From NCBI RefSeq assembly GCF_010499245.1, contig NZ_JAAGOW010000001.1, positions 620,001 through 684,000 of the forward strand: a stretch of 64,000 nt of DNA, given 5' to 3'. Positions 1-7,760 of the stretch are shown here, piece after piece. A model generated the notes under the pieces. That model was given only the letters and a program-made list of their open reading frames with translations, searched no databases and was not told the origin of the DNA. Every line of letters starts with the position of its first letter. The stretch's first letter is position 1. The position numbers and the translations under genes were made by a program. Origin of the DNA: Variovorax sp. WS11 (GTDB lineage Bacteria > Pseudomonadota > Gammaproteobacteria > Burkholderiales > Burkholderiaceae_C).

Positions 1-732
1 GCCCAGCTCGATCAAGGTGGGGATCTCGGGGGAGTCCCCGAAACGCTTCTCGCCGGTGGTCGCCAGGAGCTTCAGCTTGCCCTCCTTCACGAACTGCTGC
101 ACGTTGCCCGGAACCATGAAGGCCGCATGCACATTGCCTGCGAGGAGGTCCGTGACCGCGGGCCCGGCGCCCTTGTACGGCACGTGGGTCAGCTGGACGC
201 CCGCGGCCGACTTGAACATCTCCATCGTGAGATGGGAAGCGCTTCCCATGGCCACGGACGCATAGGAAAACTTCGAGGGCTGCGCCTTCGCCTTCGCCAC
301 CAGTTCGGCGACCGACGACACTCCCGCTGCGGGGTTCACCACCAGGTACTGAGGCGACTTGACCGCGAGGGTGATCGGCGCGAGATCCTTCACCGGGTCG
401 TAGGGCATTTTCTCGAAGAGCGAGACGTTGATGGCGAGCGGGCCGTTGTAGCCGACCAGCAGCGTGTGGCCATCGGGCGCGGCTTTCGCGACGAAGTCGG
501 CGCCGATGTTGCCGCCCGCGCCGGGCTTGTTCTCCACCACGACCGGCTGCCCGAGGGCTTCCTGGAGCTTGGGCGCCACCAGGCGCGCCAGGACGTCGTT
601 GGTGCTGCCGACAATCGGGACAATGATGCGAACCGGCCGGGTGGGACTCCACTCGTCGGCGGCAAACACCGCCGGTGCCACACAGGCGGCCGCGGCCGCT
701 GCCGCGGCCACGAAAGATCTTCTGGAATTCAC
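1..732 (-). CDS. Bug/TctC substrate-binding protein, C-terminus cut by window edge
   Basis: Periplasmic substrate-binding protein of the Bug/TctC family (PF03401), which binds carboxylated or aromatic acids, classically for tripartite tricarboxylate transporters. The window shows the first 244 codons; the family usually runs to about 320. An alanine-rich signal peptide (residues about 8-24) precedes RPVRIIVP, the ligand-loop motif VVVENKPGAGG and the second-lobe motif HVPYKGAGPAVTDLL. The first glycine-rich loop reads VPIVGSTND instead of the usual PFxxGG. The start is GTG at 732, preceded by GGAGA, and shares GTGA with the stop of the upstream gene, so translation is probably coupled. It is the last gene of a three-Bug cluster; no transporter membrane subunit is in view. 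The ligand is unknown. Confidence 0.9.
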   Translation of the reverse strand, partial: MNSRRSFVAAAAAAAACVAPAVFAADEWSPTRPVRIIVPIVGSTNDVLARLVAPKLQEALGQPVVVENKPGAGGNIGADFVAKAAPDGHTLLVGYNGPLAINVSLFEKMPYDPVKDLAPITLAVKSPQYLVVNPAAGVSSVAELVAKAKAQPSKFSYASVAMGSASHLTMEMFKSAAGVQLTHVPYKGAGPAVTDLLAGNVHAAFMVPGNVQQFVKEGKLKLLATTGEKRFGDSPEIPTLIELG

Positions 733-1697
733 TTGGGTCTCCGTTCATCGACAAGGACTGCCCACTTCTTCGACTCGGCGGCGATGAACTCGCCGAAGCC
801 CTTGCCGTCCAGGTAAACAGGCTCCGCGGCCAGGGCAACCAGTTGCGACTGGACCTCCGGCCTGGCCATGATGGCCTTCAGCGCATCCGACAGCCGCGTC
901 GTCACCGCGCTCGGCGTCCGGGCCGGGGCGAACAGGCCCATCCAGGCGGGTGCGGCATAGCCGGGCACGCCCTCTTCCGCGATGGTGGGGATCTCCGGGG
1001 CGATCTTGCTGCGGCTCGTACTGGTCACGCCGAGGGCCACCAGCTTGCCGGCCTTGACGTGGGGGTAGGCCGAGGTCAGGTCCACCACCGCGGCAGGCAC
1101 CTGGCCGCCGAGCAGATCGGTCACCGCCGGCGCGCTTCCACGGTATGCCACGGCGGTCATCGGAGCCTTCGTCATCGACGCCAGCAGTTCACCGGACAGG
1201 TGCTGCGCGGTGTACTGGCCCGGCGTGCCGTAAGACAGGCCGCCGGGCGTCGCGCGCGACTGGTCCAGGAAGGCCTTCAGGTTGGCAAAGCCGGAGCTTG
1301 CATGGGTGACCAGCACCAGCGGGATGTCCGCCACCTTGGCGACCGCGACCAGGTCCTTCTCGGGCTTGAGCGGGGGCGCATCCGGCAGATGCGGATTGAT
1401 CGCGATGGCGCCCGTCGCGCCCATGCCGATCGTGTAGCCGTCCGCGGGCGCCTTCGTGACCGCGATCAGACCCAGTGCACCGCCGGCGCCGGGCTTGTTG
1501 TCGACCACCACGGGCTGGCCGAGCGCTTGCGAAAGCTCCCGCGCGACGATGCGTGCGATGCCGTCGGCCGATGCGCCCGGCGCGAACGGGACGATGAGCG
1601 TCACGGGCTTGCTCGGAAAGCCTTGCGCGCAGGCGCCTGCGGCAGCGAACGCCGCGAGCGCAAGCACGCCCAGCGCGCGCGAGTACGAAGGGAACAT
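729..1697 (-). CDS. Bug/TctC substrate-binding protein
   Basis: Complete 322-residue Bug protein. A signal peptide (residues about 1-24, ending near ACAQG) leads into KPVTLIVPFAPGASADGIAR, the ligand loop VVVDNKPGAGGALG, DGYTIGMGATGA and the YGTPGQYTAQHL segment. I chose ATG 1697, not an ATG 37 codons upstream, because AAGGAGAC lies 5 nt before it and the signal peptide then starts correctly. It begins 19 nt after the end of the upstream Bug gene and overlaps the downstream one by four bases. The three proteins are clearly different paralogs, so they probably have different ligands or affinities. Confidence 0.92.
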   Translation of the reverse strand: MFPSYSRALGVLALAAFAAAGACAQGFPSKPVTLIVPFAPGASADGIARIVARELSQALGQPVVVDNKPGAGGALGLIAVTKAPADGYTIGMGATGAIAINPHLPDAPPLKPEKDLVAVAKVADIPLVLVTHASSGFANLKAFLDQSRATPGGLSYGTPGQYTAQHLSGELLASMTKAPMTAVAYRGSAPAVTDLLGGQVPAAVVDLTSAYPHVKAGKLVALGVTSTSRSKIAPEIPTIAEEGVPGYAAPAWMGLFAPARTPSAVTTRLSDALKAIMARPEVQSQLVALAAEPVYLDGKGFGEFIAAESKKWAVLVDERRPK

Positions 1698-1716
1698 CCG
1701 AAGTCTCCTTTTGACC

Positions 1717-2712
1717 TTATTCGGCCTTGATGTTTGCGGTCTTGGCGACGCTGCTCCATCGCTCGATGTCGGTTGCGATGCGGCGCCCCAGCGCGGCCGA
1801 ATCGGCATCGCCCGGGTCGAGGCCGAGCGCGTGCATCTTCTCGACGGTGTCCTTGTCCTTGAGGATTTCCCCGACCGCCGAGCGCAGCCTGACGAGCACG
1901 GGTGCGGGCGTGCCCTTCGGCGCCATCAAGGCCGTCCAGATCGGGGTGTCGTAGCCGGGGTAGCCCGATTCCGCGATGGTGGGCACATCCGGCAGCGCCG
2001 CGGACCGCTTCGCGGTCGTCACCGCCAGGGCCTTGAGCTTGCCGGCCTTCACCTGCGTGACGACCGCGGGACTGTCCAGCACGCCGACCTGGATCTCGCC
2101 CCCGAGCAGACCGGTCACGACCGGACCGGAGCCCTTGTAGAGGATGTGGTTGAACTTCAGGCCCGCGGCGGCCGTGAGGGTTTCCGCCACGAGCACGAAC
2201 GATGTGGTCGGCGTCCCGTGGTCGAGCCGGCCATCCTTCGAGGTCTTCGAGAACTGCACGAGCTCCGCGAAATTCTTCACCGGCAAGGACAGGGGGACCG
2301 TCACGACCAGCGGGAAGGAGCCCAGCAGCGCAATCGGCTCGAAATCCTTCAGCGGGTCGTAGGGCAGGTTCTTCATCAGGATCGGGTTGGTCGTCAGGCC
2401 GCCGCTCGACGACACGAGCAGCGTGTACCCATCGGCCTGCGCCTTGGCCACGAAGTCGTTGCCGATCGCAGAGTTCGCGCCGGGCTTGTTCTCCACGACC
2501 ACCCCCTGCTTCAGCTTGTCCTGCAGCTTGGCGGCGACCAGCCGCGCGAGGATGTCGTTGGTGCCGCCGGGCGCGAAGCCCACCACGATCTTCACGGAGC
2601 GGTCCGGATACGCCGCGTCGGCAAAGGCGTTCGTGCAGGGAATGGCCATGAAGGCCGACGACGCGAGCATCGCCAGCAGGCGGCGGCGGGACGATCGAAC
2701 AAGATGAATCAT
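1717..2712 (-). CDS. Bug/TctC substrate-binding protein, first of three
   Basis: 331-residue Bug protein. The N-terminus has SSRRRLLAM followed by a hydrophobic stretch, a plausible signal peptide with twin-arginine character, cleaved near AFADA. Family motifs follow: RSVKIVVGFAPGGTNDILAR, VVVENKPGANSAIG, DGYTLLVSSSGG, ILYKGSGPVVTGLLGG. The start ATG is preceded by CCGGAGACA. It is the promoter-proximal gene of the cluster: about 85 bases upstream lies a sigma70-like promoter overlapped by a palindrome also found in front of the neighbouring Rieske operon. The cluster is therefore probably controlled by the adjacent IclR regulator and may supply substrate recognition for that pathway. Confidence 0.92.
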   Translation of the reverse strand: MIHLVRSSRRRLLAMLASSAFMAIPCTNAFADAAYPDRSVKIVVGFAPGGTNDILARLVAAKLQDKLKQGVVVENKPGANSAIGNDFVAKAQADGYTLLVSSSGGLTTNPILMKNLPYDPLKDFEPIALLGSFPLVVTVPLSLPVKNFAELVQFSKTSKDGRLDHGTPTTSFVLVAETLTAAAGLKFNHILYKGSGPVVTGLLGGEIQVGVLDSPAVVTQVKAGKLKALAVTTAKRSAALPDVPTIAESGYPGYDTPIWTALMAPKGTPAPVLVRLRSAVGEILKDKDTVEKMHALGLDPGDADSAALGRRIATDIERWSSVAKTANIKAE

Positions 2713-2780
2713 GGGGGTGTCTCCGGTAGGCAGTGAGATCCGACGCGCGGGTGCGGCCGCTGGCGCCTTCTTTGTTGCTT

Positions 2781-2795
2781 GTCCGTGTGTCGGAC
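2781..2795. promoter_or_regulatory. IclR-type operator palindrome (site B, Bug promoter)
   Basis: GTCCGTGTGTCGGAC is a perfect 5-bp inverted repeat with a 5-base spacer. The 15-bp size and layout fit known IclR-family operators. It lies around the predicted transcription start of the Bug cluster and begins exactly 20 bp from the neighbouring site at 2801. Matching sites occur at 3828, 3865 and 3885 beside the IclR gene. Assignment to that IclR is inference from position and shared consensus GTCCR-N5-YGGAC. Confidence 0.65.
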
Positions 2796-2800
2796 TATGA

Positions 2801-2815
2801 GTTCATTATATGGAC
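2801..2815. promoter_or_regulatory. IclR-type operator palindrome (site A, overlaps -10)
   Basis: GTTCATTATATGGAC matches GTCCR-N5-YGGAC with one mismatch. It covers the TATAAT -10 hexamer of the minus-strand promoter, so a bound regulator would block RNA polymerase. The same placement, with a second site 20 bp downstream, is seen at the Rieske operon promoter. Confidence 0.6.
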
Positions 2816-2834
2816 ACACGCCGACAGCCGTCAA
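2805..2834 (-). promoter_or_regulatory. sigma70-like promoter of the three-Bug cluster
   Basis: On the minus strand TTGACG (2834-2829) and a perfect TATAAT (2810-2805) are separated by 18 bases. The predicted start is near 2798, leaving a leader of about 85 bases before the ATG at 2712. It is one of the two best promoter matches in the window and sits in a locally AT-rich patch. Both operator palindromes lie on or just downstream of it. Confidence 0.7.
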
Positions 2835-3025
2835 CACGAGGGCAGCGCGAGCACGGAGCACAACGCAGAGTTCGGCACACGCAGGCGAAAGCAGCCCGCG
2901 CGGCAGGCATGGCCGCGCGGAGCACTTGAAGAAGAGAGTGGCGCAGCAGCGCGCGCCGCGCTGCGGACTACGCGGCCCAGCGCGCTGCGTCGCGGACGCA
3001 GTTCAGGCGAATGAGCAAGCGAGTG

Positions 3026-3790
3026 TCAGGCCGAGGCGCCGCTGAAGCCAAGGGCCTCGGAGAGCTTGCCCGACTCTTCCACCAGGATGCGCGCGATCTG
3101 CTGCTGACGCGCGGCGCTAAGCCGGACCTCGGGGCCGTAGACCCCGATGGACCCGGCGACCTGGCCCGACCGGTCGAAGAAAGGCGCCGCCACCGCCACC
3201 GCGCCATCGATGAGCTCGCTGCGGCTCGTCGCATAGCCGCGCTTGCGGGTCTGCGCGAGTTCCGCTTCCAGCTCCTTCATCGACACCCCGCTGCCCTGGG
3301 CGTACTTGCGAAGCTCCGTCGACGTCAGGTTCCAGAAGGCAAGGATGGCTCGACCGGTCGCCCCGCGAACGATTTTTTCCGTGTAGCCGACGCCGCGCCT
3401 GAAGCTCAGCGGTTGAGGGCTGGGAAGCTCGGCAACGCAGGTCCGAAGCTCTCCGCGCGGCACGTACAGCGATACCGATTCGCTGGTCTCCTGCCAGATC
3501 CTGCGCAGCACCGGCTCCGCGATGCTCGAGAGGTCGACGCCCGCCGTCCAGACGTGCGCCAGCTTGGCCACGGCCGGCCCCAGGCGGAAGCGCTGAGGAT
3601 CGCCGACGGAGGCGAGGAAGCCGTGCTCCTGCAGCGTGTAGAGCAGTCGATACAAGGTCGGGCGCGACAGGTCGACCCGCTTCAGCAGCTCGGCCGCCGA
3701 CAGTTCGGAATCCTGTGGCGTGAAGGCCAGCAGGATCTCCAGCGCTCTCCCCACGGCGCGGACGTTCTCGCTTTTTTCCGTTTCGCTCAT
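3026..3790 (-). CDS. IclR-family transcriptional regulator
   Basis: 254-residue IclR-family regulator. The N-terminal winged helix-turn-helix (about residues 10-72) includes RALEILLAF, LSAAELLKRVDLSRPTLYRLL and the wing GDPQRFRLG. The C-terminal effector domain (about 85-250) carries the typical GATGRAILAF, TRKRGYATSRSE and GSIGVYGP segments. It is divergent from the Rieske dioxygenase operon and reads toward the three-Bug cluster. Palindromes matching GTCCR-N5-YGGAC lie 38 bases upstream of its own start, on the Rieske promoter and on the Bug promoter. It therefore probably autoregulates and controls both sets, responding to the pathway substrate or an intermediate. Whether it represses or activates is not shown, but overlap with both -10 boxes favours repression. 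Confidence 0.93.
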   Translation of the reverse strand: MSETEKSENVRAVGRALEILLAFTPQDSELSAAELLKRVDLSRPTLYRLLYTLQEHGFLASVGDPQRFRLGPAVAKLAHVWTAGVDLSSIAEPVLRRIWQETSESVSLYVPRGELRTCVAELPSPQPLSFRRGVGYTEKIVRGATGRAILAFWNLTSTELRKYAQGSGVSMKELEAELAQTRKRGYATSRSELIDGAVAVAAPFFDRSGQVAGSIGVYGPEVRLSAARQQQIARILVEESGKLSEALGFSGASA

Positions 3791-3827
3791 TCAGACGATC
3801 CCGTGATTCGAACTCGAAGCCTCGATT

Positions 3828-3842
3828 GTCCACCACATGGAC
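3828..3842. promoter_or_regulatory. IclR-type operator palindrome (between divergent genes)
   Basis: GTCCACCACATGGAC is a perfect 5+5 inverted repeat with a 5-base spacer. It lies just upstream of the -35 box of the Rieske operon and 38 bases before the IclR start codon. This position suits autoregulation of the IclR gene and could also act on the divergent promoter. Confidence 0.65.
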
Positions 3843-3845
3843 ACG

Positions 3846-3875
3846 TTGACATGATTTGGTTCGAGTCCGTACAAT
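3846..3875 (+). promoter_or_regulatory. sigma70-like promoter of the Rieske dioxygenase operon
   Basis: A consensus -35 TTGACA (3846-3851) and TACAAT (3870-3875, five of six consensus bases) are spaced by 18 bases. Predicted transcription starts near 3882, about 62 bases before the TTG start of the first gene. Operator palindromes cover the -10 box and the start region, the same arrangement as at the Bug cluster promoter. Confidence 0.7.
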
Positions 3876-3879
3876 GGAT
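3865..3879. promoter_or_regulatory. IclR-type operator palindrome (overlaps -10)
   Basis: GTCCGTACAATGGAT fits the GTCCR-N5-YGGAC consensus except for its last base and contains the TACAAT -10 hexamer. It begins exactly 20 bp before the stronger site at 3885, the same phasing as the pair at 2781 and 2801. Confidence 0.5.
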
Positions 3880-3884
3880 TCACA

Positions 3885-3899
3885 GTCCACGATACGGAC
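3885..3899. promoter_or_regulatory. IclR-type operator palindrome (at predicted +1)
   Basis: GTCCACGATACGGAC has half-sites GTCCA and CGGAC separated by 5 bases, with four of five arm positions complementary. It lies just after the predicted transcription start of the Rieske operon. Two helical turns separate it from the site at 3865, suggesting cooperative binding on one face of the DNA. Confidence 0.6.
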
Positions 3900-3943
3900 A
3901 ACAACACCCGGCCCTTTCACTCTCAGCTCAGCGAGGTCCCGCC

Positions 3944-4945
3944 TTGACCACGACCATCCCAGTGACGCTGCTCTTTTCCGACGGCGTCTCACGCCGCCTC
4001 CAGGTGCCATGCGGCCACAACCTGGTGGAGTCCGCAGCCGCCGCCGGACTCAACCTGCTGACCGATTGCTCCAACGGCCAGTGCGGCACTTGCACCGCGC
4101 AGCTGGTGTCCGGCAAGTTGGACCTGCAGGAGTACGACCCCAGCGTGCTGCCTGACGAGGACCGGGATGCGGGCGTGGTGCTGCCCTGCGTATGCAAGGT
4201 CACAGCGCCGTGCGCGGTCGAGTTCCCGTACGACTCCACCGAAGCCCTGAGCGAGGAGCCGGCGCCGATGCCGGCGCAAGTCACGGCCGTCGAGCCGATC
4301 GCCAGCGAGATCGTCCGCCTCGAACTGACCGTCGGCGAGCAGATCGTCTTCGAGCCCGGCCAGTACGTGCGCATCCATCCGCGCGGCACCGAGGTCTCGC
4401 GCTCCTATTCGATGGCAAACGTTCCCGGCACGGACCGGCTCGAGTTCTACATCCGGATCGTGCCCGGCGGCGCGTTCTCGTCCTGGCTGGCCGAGGCCAA
4501 GACCGGTGACATGGTGGACATCAGCGCGCCCCACGGCACCTTCTTCCTGCGGCACGAAGACCGGCCGCGCCTGTTCGTTGCCGGCGGCACAGGGCTGGCG
4601 CCCTTCCTGTCCATGCTGCGCGCCGTTGCCGCCGAGGCCGCTGCGCACCAACCGCGCACCACCGTCGTCATCGGCGCCCGCACGCCGGGACACCTGATCG
4701 CAATGGACGAACTGGAGCAGCTGCGTGCCAGCTTGCCCGGCGTGAGCATCCACCTCGCCGTCGAGCAGGGCGATGGCGCCACGGCCCACCGCGGCTTCCC
4801 GACCGACCTCATCCCACGGCTGCAACTGGATGCCGACACGCGCGTGTACCTGTGCGGACCGCCCCCCATGGTCGAGGCCGGCCGTTCGGCCGCCGAATCC
4901 GTCGGACTGCCTCGCAAGGAAGTCCTGTGCGAGCGCTTCACCTGA
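3944..4945 (+). CDS. Rieske dioxygenase reductase (2Fe-2S/FAD/NAD)
   Basis: 333-residue electron-transfer component that carries electrons from NAD(P)H to the ring-hydroxylating dioxygenase encoded next. A plant-type 2Fe-2S ferredoxin domain comes first, with Cys42, Cys47, Cys50 and Cys82 as ligands (CSNGQCGTC). A ferredoxin-NADP reductase module follows, with the FAD motif RSYSMAN, the nucleotide motif GGTGLAPFL and a C-terminal CGPPPMVEA. Order and length match the BenC/class IB reductases. The frame stays open far upstream, but the ferredoxin domain and the predicted promoter place the start at TTG 3944; a weak GCGAGG lies before it. The first gene of the operon, 23 bases before the oxygenase alpha subunit. 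Confidence 0.9.
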   Translation: MTTTIPVTLLFSDGVSRRLQVPCGHNLVESAAAAGLNLLTDCSNGQCGTCTAQLVSGKLDLQEYDPSVLPDEDRDAGVVLPCVCKVTAPCAVEFPYDSTEALSEEPAPMPAQVTAVEPIASEIVRLELTVGEQIVFEPGQYVRIHPRGTEVSRSYSMANVPGTDRLEFYIRIVPGGAFSSWLAEAKTGDMVDISAPHGTFFLRHEDRPRLFVAGGTGLAPFLSMLRAVAAEAAAHQPRTTVVIGARTPGHLIAMDELEQLRASLPGVSIHLAVEQGDGATAHRGFPTDLIPRLQLDADTRVYLCGPPPMVEAGRSAAESVGLPRKEVLCERFT

Positions 4946-4968
4946 ACCTTGATCAAGAGAGAAAGACG

Positions 4969-6336
4969 ATGATCCCCATCACCACCGAGTCCCGCTACAA
5001 CGCGATGATCAACCTGCGCAAGGGCCTGATCAGCCGCGAGATCTTCTCCAGCAAGGAGGTCTTCGAGGAAGAGCTCGAGAAGGTCTTCACCCGCTCCTGG
5101 CTCTTCGTCGGCCACGAGAGCCAGATTCCCAACCCCGGCGACTACTTCACCTCGCGCATGGGCGCGGAGTCGGTGATCCTGGCGCGCGACAAGAAGAAGA
5201 AGGTGCATGTCTTCCTCAATTCCTGCCGGCACCGCGGGATGAAGGTGTGCCAGTACGACCACGGCAACACCCAGCTCTTCACCTGCCCGTACCACAGCTG
5301 GAGCTACACCACCGAAGGCAAGCTGTTCGGCGTGCCGCAGTTCAAGAGCCTGTACGAGGGCTGCCTGGACAAGGAAGACTGGTCGCTCATCGAAGTGCCG
5401 AAGATGGAGATCTACAAGGGCACGGTGTGGGCCAGCTGGGACAAGGACGCGCCCGACTTCATGACCTATCTCGGGGACGCCAAGACCCACCTGGACCTCG
5501 CGCTGGACGCACGGGATGGGCGCGAGGGCGGCTCGGAGGTGCTGTTCGGCGTGCACAAGTGGATCATCCCGTGCAACTGGAAGTTTGCCGCGGAGAACTT
5601 CCTGGGCGACACGTACCACAACGTCAGCCACCGCTCGGTCGACCTCATCGGCATCGGGCCGAGCGCGGAAGCCGGCGTCAAGGGCCGGCGCGACAACGAA
5701 CTGGAGAAGGCGCAGCACGTCTGGGTGAACTTCCCCGGTGGCCACGGTGTGCACAGCGCGCTGATGCCCGAGAACACCGAGTTCGTCGACACCTACCGCG
5801 ACAACCCCGTGATCGCCGAGTACTTCCGTCATTGCCACGAGGAGCGCAAGCGCCGCATGGGCGCCGAGCGCAACCGCCTGGTGCCTTTCGTGGGCACGAT
5901 CTTTCCGAACGTGTCCTTCCATGGCACGCAGCCGCGCAACCTGTGCGTCTGGCACCCGCATGGGCCGGAGGCGACGGAGGCCTGGCGCTTCTTCCTCGTG
6001 GATGCCGATGCGCCGCAGGAGGTGAAGGACTTCCTGCGCAAGTACTACATGCGCTACTCCGGCCCTGCCGGGATGACCGAGCAGGACGACATGGAGAACT
6101 GGAACTACGCGACCGCCGGCAGCCGCGGCGTGATCGCCAAGCGCTATCCCTACAACTACCAGCAGTCGCTGGGCAAGGTGCAGGCGGACCACCTCATGCC
6201 GGGCAACGTCAGCACGCAGGTCAGCGAAGAGAACCCGCGCCAGTTCTACCGCCGCTGGCGCGACTACATGAACGGTGCCGACTGGAACACGCTGCTGGGC
6301 CGCCACGACCAGCAGCCGGCCAGCTTCGCCGAGTGA
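4969..6336 (+). CDS. Rieske aromatic-ring-hydroxylating dioxygenase, alpha subunit
   Basis: 455-residue catalytic subunit that should insert both atoms of O2 into an aromatic ring to give a cis-dihydrodiol. The Rieske 2Fe-2S centre uses Cys86, His88, Cys106 and His109 (SCRHRG and CPYHSW). The mononuclear iron region reads NWKFAAENFLGDTYHNVSH: Asp214 fits the bridging aspartate and His217 and His221 the iron histidines. The His-His spacing is three residues rather than the four I remember for naphthalene dioxygenase. I chose ATG 4969 because the GAGAGAAAG before it is a reasonable ribosome binding site and longer starts extend into the reductase gene. Length and fold class fit the benzoate/biphenyl-type group; the substrate is unknown. 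Confidence 0.92.
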   Translation: MIPITTESRYNAMINLRKGLISREIFSSKEVFEEELEKVFTRSWLFVGHESQIPNPGDYFTSRMGAESVILARDKKKKVHVFLNSCRHRGMKVCQYDHGNTQLFTCPYHSWSYTTEGKLFGVPQFKSLYEGCLDKEDWSLIEVPKMEIYKGTVWASWDKDAPDFMTYLGDAKTHLDLALDARDGREGGSEVLFGVHKWIIPCNWKFAAENFLGDTYHNVSHRSVDLIGIGPSAEAGVKGRRDNELEKAQHVWVNFPGGHGVHSALMPENTEFVDTYRDNPVIAEYFRHCHEERKRRMGAERNRLVPFVGTIFPNVSFHGTQPRNLCVWHPHGPEATEAWRFFLVDADAPQEVKDFLRKYYMRYSGPAGMTEQDDMENWNYATAGSRGVIAKRYPYNYQQSLGKVQADHLMPGNVSTQVSEENPRQFYRRWRDYMNGADWNTLLGRHDQQPASFAE

Positions 6337-6343
6337 GCCGCCC

Positions 6344-7141
6344 ATGAGCGTCATCATCGTCACGGGCGGCACCTTCGGGCTCGGCCAGTCCATCACCGTG
6401 GAGCTGGCCCGCCGCGGCCATCGGGTCGTCGCCTTCGGCCTGTCGCAGGCGCAGGTGTCCAGCACGGCCCAGGGCACCGACGGCCTCCTGGCCGAACTCC
6501 GCCAGGCCGGATGCGAGGCGGACATCCTCGAGGCGGACGTCTCCCGGGCCGGCGACGTCGAGCGCATCGTGCAACACACGCTGCAGCGCCACGGTGCCAT
6601 CCACGGCCTGGTGAACAACGCCGCGATCGGCCCGCTCGGCACCGTGCTCGACACGTCCGAGGAACTGTTCACGCGCATCGTCGACGTGAACCTGAAGGGC
6701 ACCTACCTCATGAGCCGCGCGGTCATCCCGCACATGAAGCGCCAGGGTGGCGGCGCCATCGTGAACATCGGCTCCGGCGCCGGCTACGGCAAACCGAACA
6801 TGGCCGCCTACGCGGCAAGCAAGGGCGCCATCCTGGCGCTCAGTACCGCGATGGCCTACGACCATTTTCACGACCGCATCCGCGTCAACGTCGCCATCCC
6901 GGGCGGCGGCGGCATCGTGTCGGGAATGAGCGTCGGCCGCGTCGGCGGCGACGTGAAGACCTTCACCAGCCGGCCGGTGCCCGGCACGGCCGCCGGCCGG
7001 CCCGCGACGGGCCGAGACCTCGCGCACGCCGTCGCCTTCCTGCTGTCCGACGAGGCCGAGACGATTTCCGGCACCGTGCTGGACGTCGGCTGCTTCGCCA
7101 ACCAGGGCGGCCCCATACCGGCCATTCCGTCCAAGACCTGA
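6344..7141 (+). CDS. SDR dehydrogenase, likely cis-dihydrodiol dehydrogenase
   Basis: 265-residue short-chain dehydrogenase. The cofactor motif TGGTFGLG (residues 7-14), the NNAAIG segment, the catalytic Ser in NIGSGAGYG and the YAASK pair are all present. Its position between the dioxygenase alpha and beta subunit genes suggests it oxidises the cis-diol made by the dioxygenase back to a catechol-type product. That role is inferred from context; the sequence alone shows only an SDR oxidoreductase. The start ATG 6344 lies 7 bases after the alpha-subunit stop. Insertion of a dehydrogenase gene between alpha and beta is not the common order, where the two subunits are adjacent. Confidence 0.88.
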   Translation: MSVIIVTGGTFGLGQSITVELARRGHRVVAFGLSQAQVSSTAQGTDGLLAELRQAGCEADILEADVSRAGDVERIVQHTLQRHGAIHGLVNNAAIGPLGTVLDTSEELFTRIVDVNLKGTYLMSRAVIPHMKRQGGGAIVNIGSGAGYGKPNMAAYAASKGAILALSTAMAYDHFHDRIRVNVAIPGGGGIVSGMSVGRVGGDVKTFTSRPVPGTAAGRPATGRDLAHAVAFLLSDEAETISGTVLDVGCFANQGGPIPAIPSKT

Positions 7142-7165
7142 CAACGAACATCACTGGAGAGAACA

Positions 7166-7747
7166 ATGTCCGAGATCGCTGAAGTTGCCGTGCAGACGCC
7201 TGCGCGGCTGGCCCGGGGCGCGCGGTACTACGAGATCAAGCGCGAAGTTGAGGAATTCCTTTTCGACGAGGCCAACCTGCTCGACGAACGCCGCTTCAAG
7301 GAATGGGTGGATACGCTCGCGGAGGACCTCGAGTACTTCATGCCGATGACCTTCAACGTCAAGTTCGGCGAGCACGTGGCGCGCGAGAACACCACGCGCG
7401 AGAAGCACATGAGCTGGTTCAACGAGGGCAAATGGACGCTCACCAAGCGCGCCGAGCAGATCCTCACCGGCGTGCACTGGGCGGAGGAGCCGCTGTCGCG
7501 CGTCTGCCGCCTGGTCACCAACGTGCAGCTGACCGGCATCGCGACGAACGAGGCCGGCGAGGAAGAGGTCTCGGTGTCGAGCCGCTTCCTGATCTACCAG
7601 AACCGCTGCGAGCACGAGCAGTACTTCTTCGTGGGCGACCGCCGCGACGTCATCCGCCGGACCGCATCCGGCTGGCAGCTGGCCAAGCGCGAGATCCAGA
7701 TTCACCAGAACGTGCTGCTGGCCAAGAACCTCACCGTCTTCTTCTGA
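7166..7747 (+). CDS. Rieske dioxygenase beta subunit
   Basis: 193-residue small subunit of the ring-hydroxylating dioxygenase (SnoaL/NTF2-like fold, PF00866), which pairs with the alpha subunit in a hexamer and is structural rather than catalytic. Recognisable features are the N-terminal helix YYEIKREVEEFLFDEANLLDERRF, the LEYFMP strand, the LTGVHWAEEPLSRV segment, and the terminal GWQLAKREIQIHQNVLL. The length is typical (160-195). A clear GGAGAG precedes ATG 7166. The presence of a separate beta subunit indicates an alpha3-beta3-type enzyme. Confidence 0.9.
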   Translation: MSEIAEVAVQTPARLARGARYYEIKREVEEFLFDEANLLDERRFKEWVDTLAEDLEYFMPMTFNVKFGEHVARENTTREKHMSWFNEGKWTLTKRAEQILTGVHWAEEPLSRVCRLVTNVQLTGIATNEAGEEEVSVSSRFLIYQNRCEHEQYFFVGDRRDVIRRTASGWQLAKREIQIHQNVLLAKNLTVFF

Positions 7748-7760
7748 AGGAAAGCTTGAA

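Larger units (their letters stand above)
2713..3025. other. intergenic region, promoter of the three-Bug cluster
   Basis: 313 bases without a convincing gene. The left third holds the promoter and two operator-like palindromes listed separately. The remainder, to the IclR stop codon, is GC-rich sequence in which I see no conserved motif, hairpin with a T-run, or coding signal with a plausible ribosome binding site. Confidence 0.6.

Noticed and set aside
2733..3014. Short plus-strand frames in the 2713-3025 gap
   Set aside because: They lack ribosome binding sites, are arginine- and alanine-rich in the manner of GC-rich noise, and overlap the promoter and operators.
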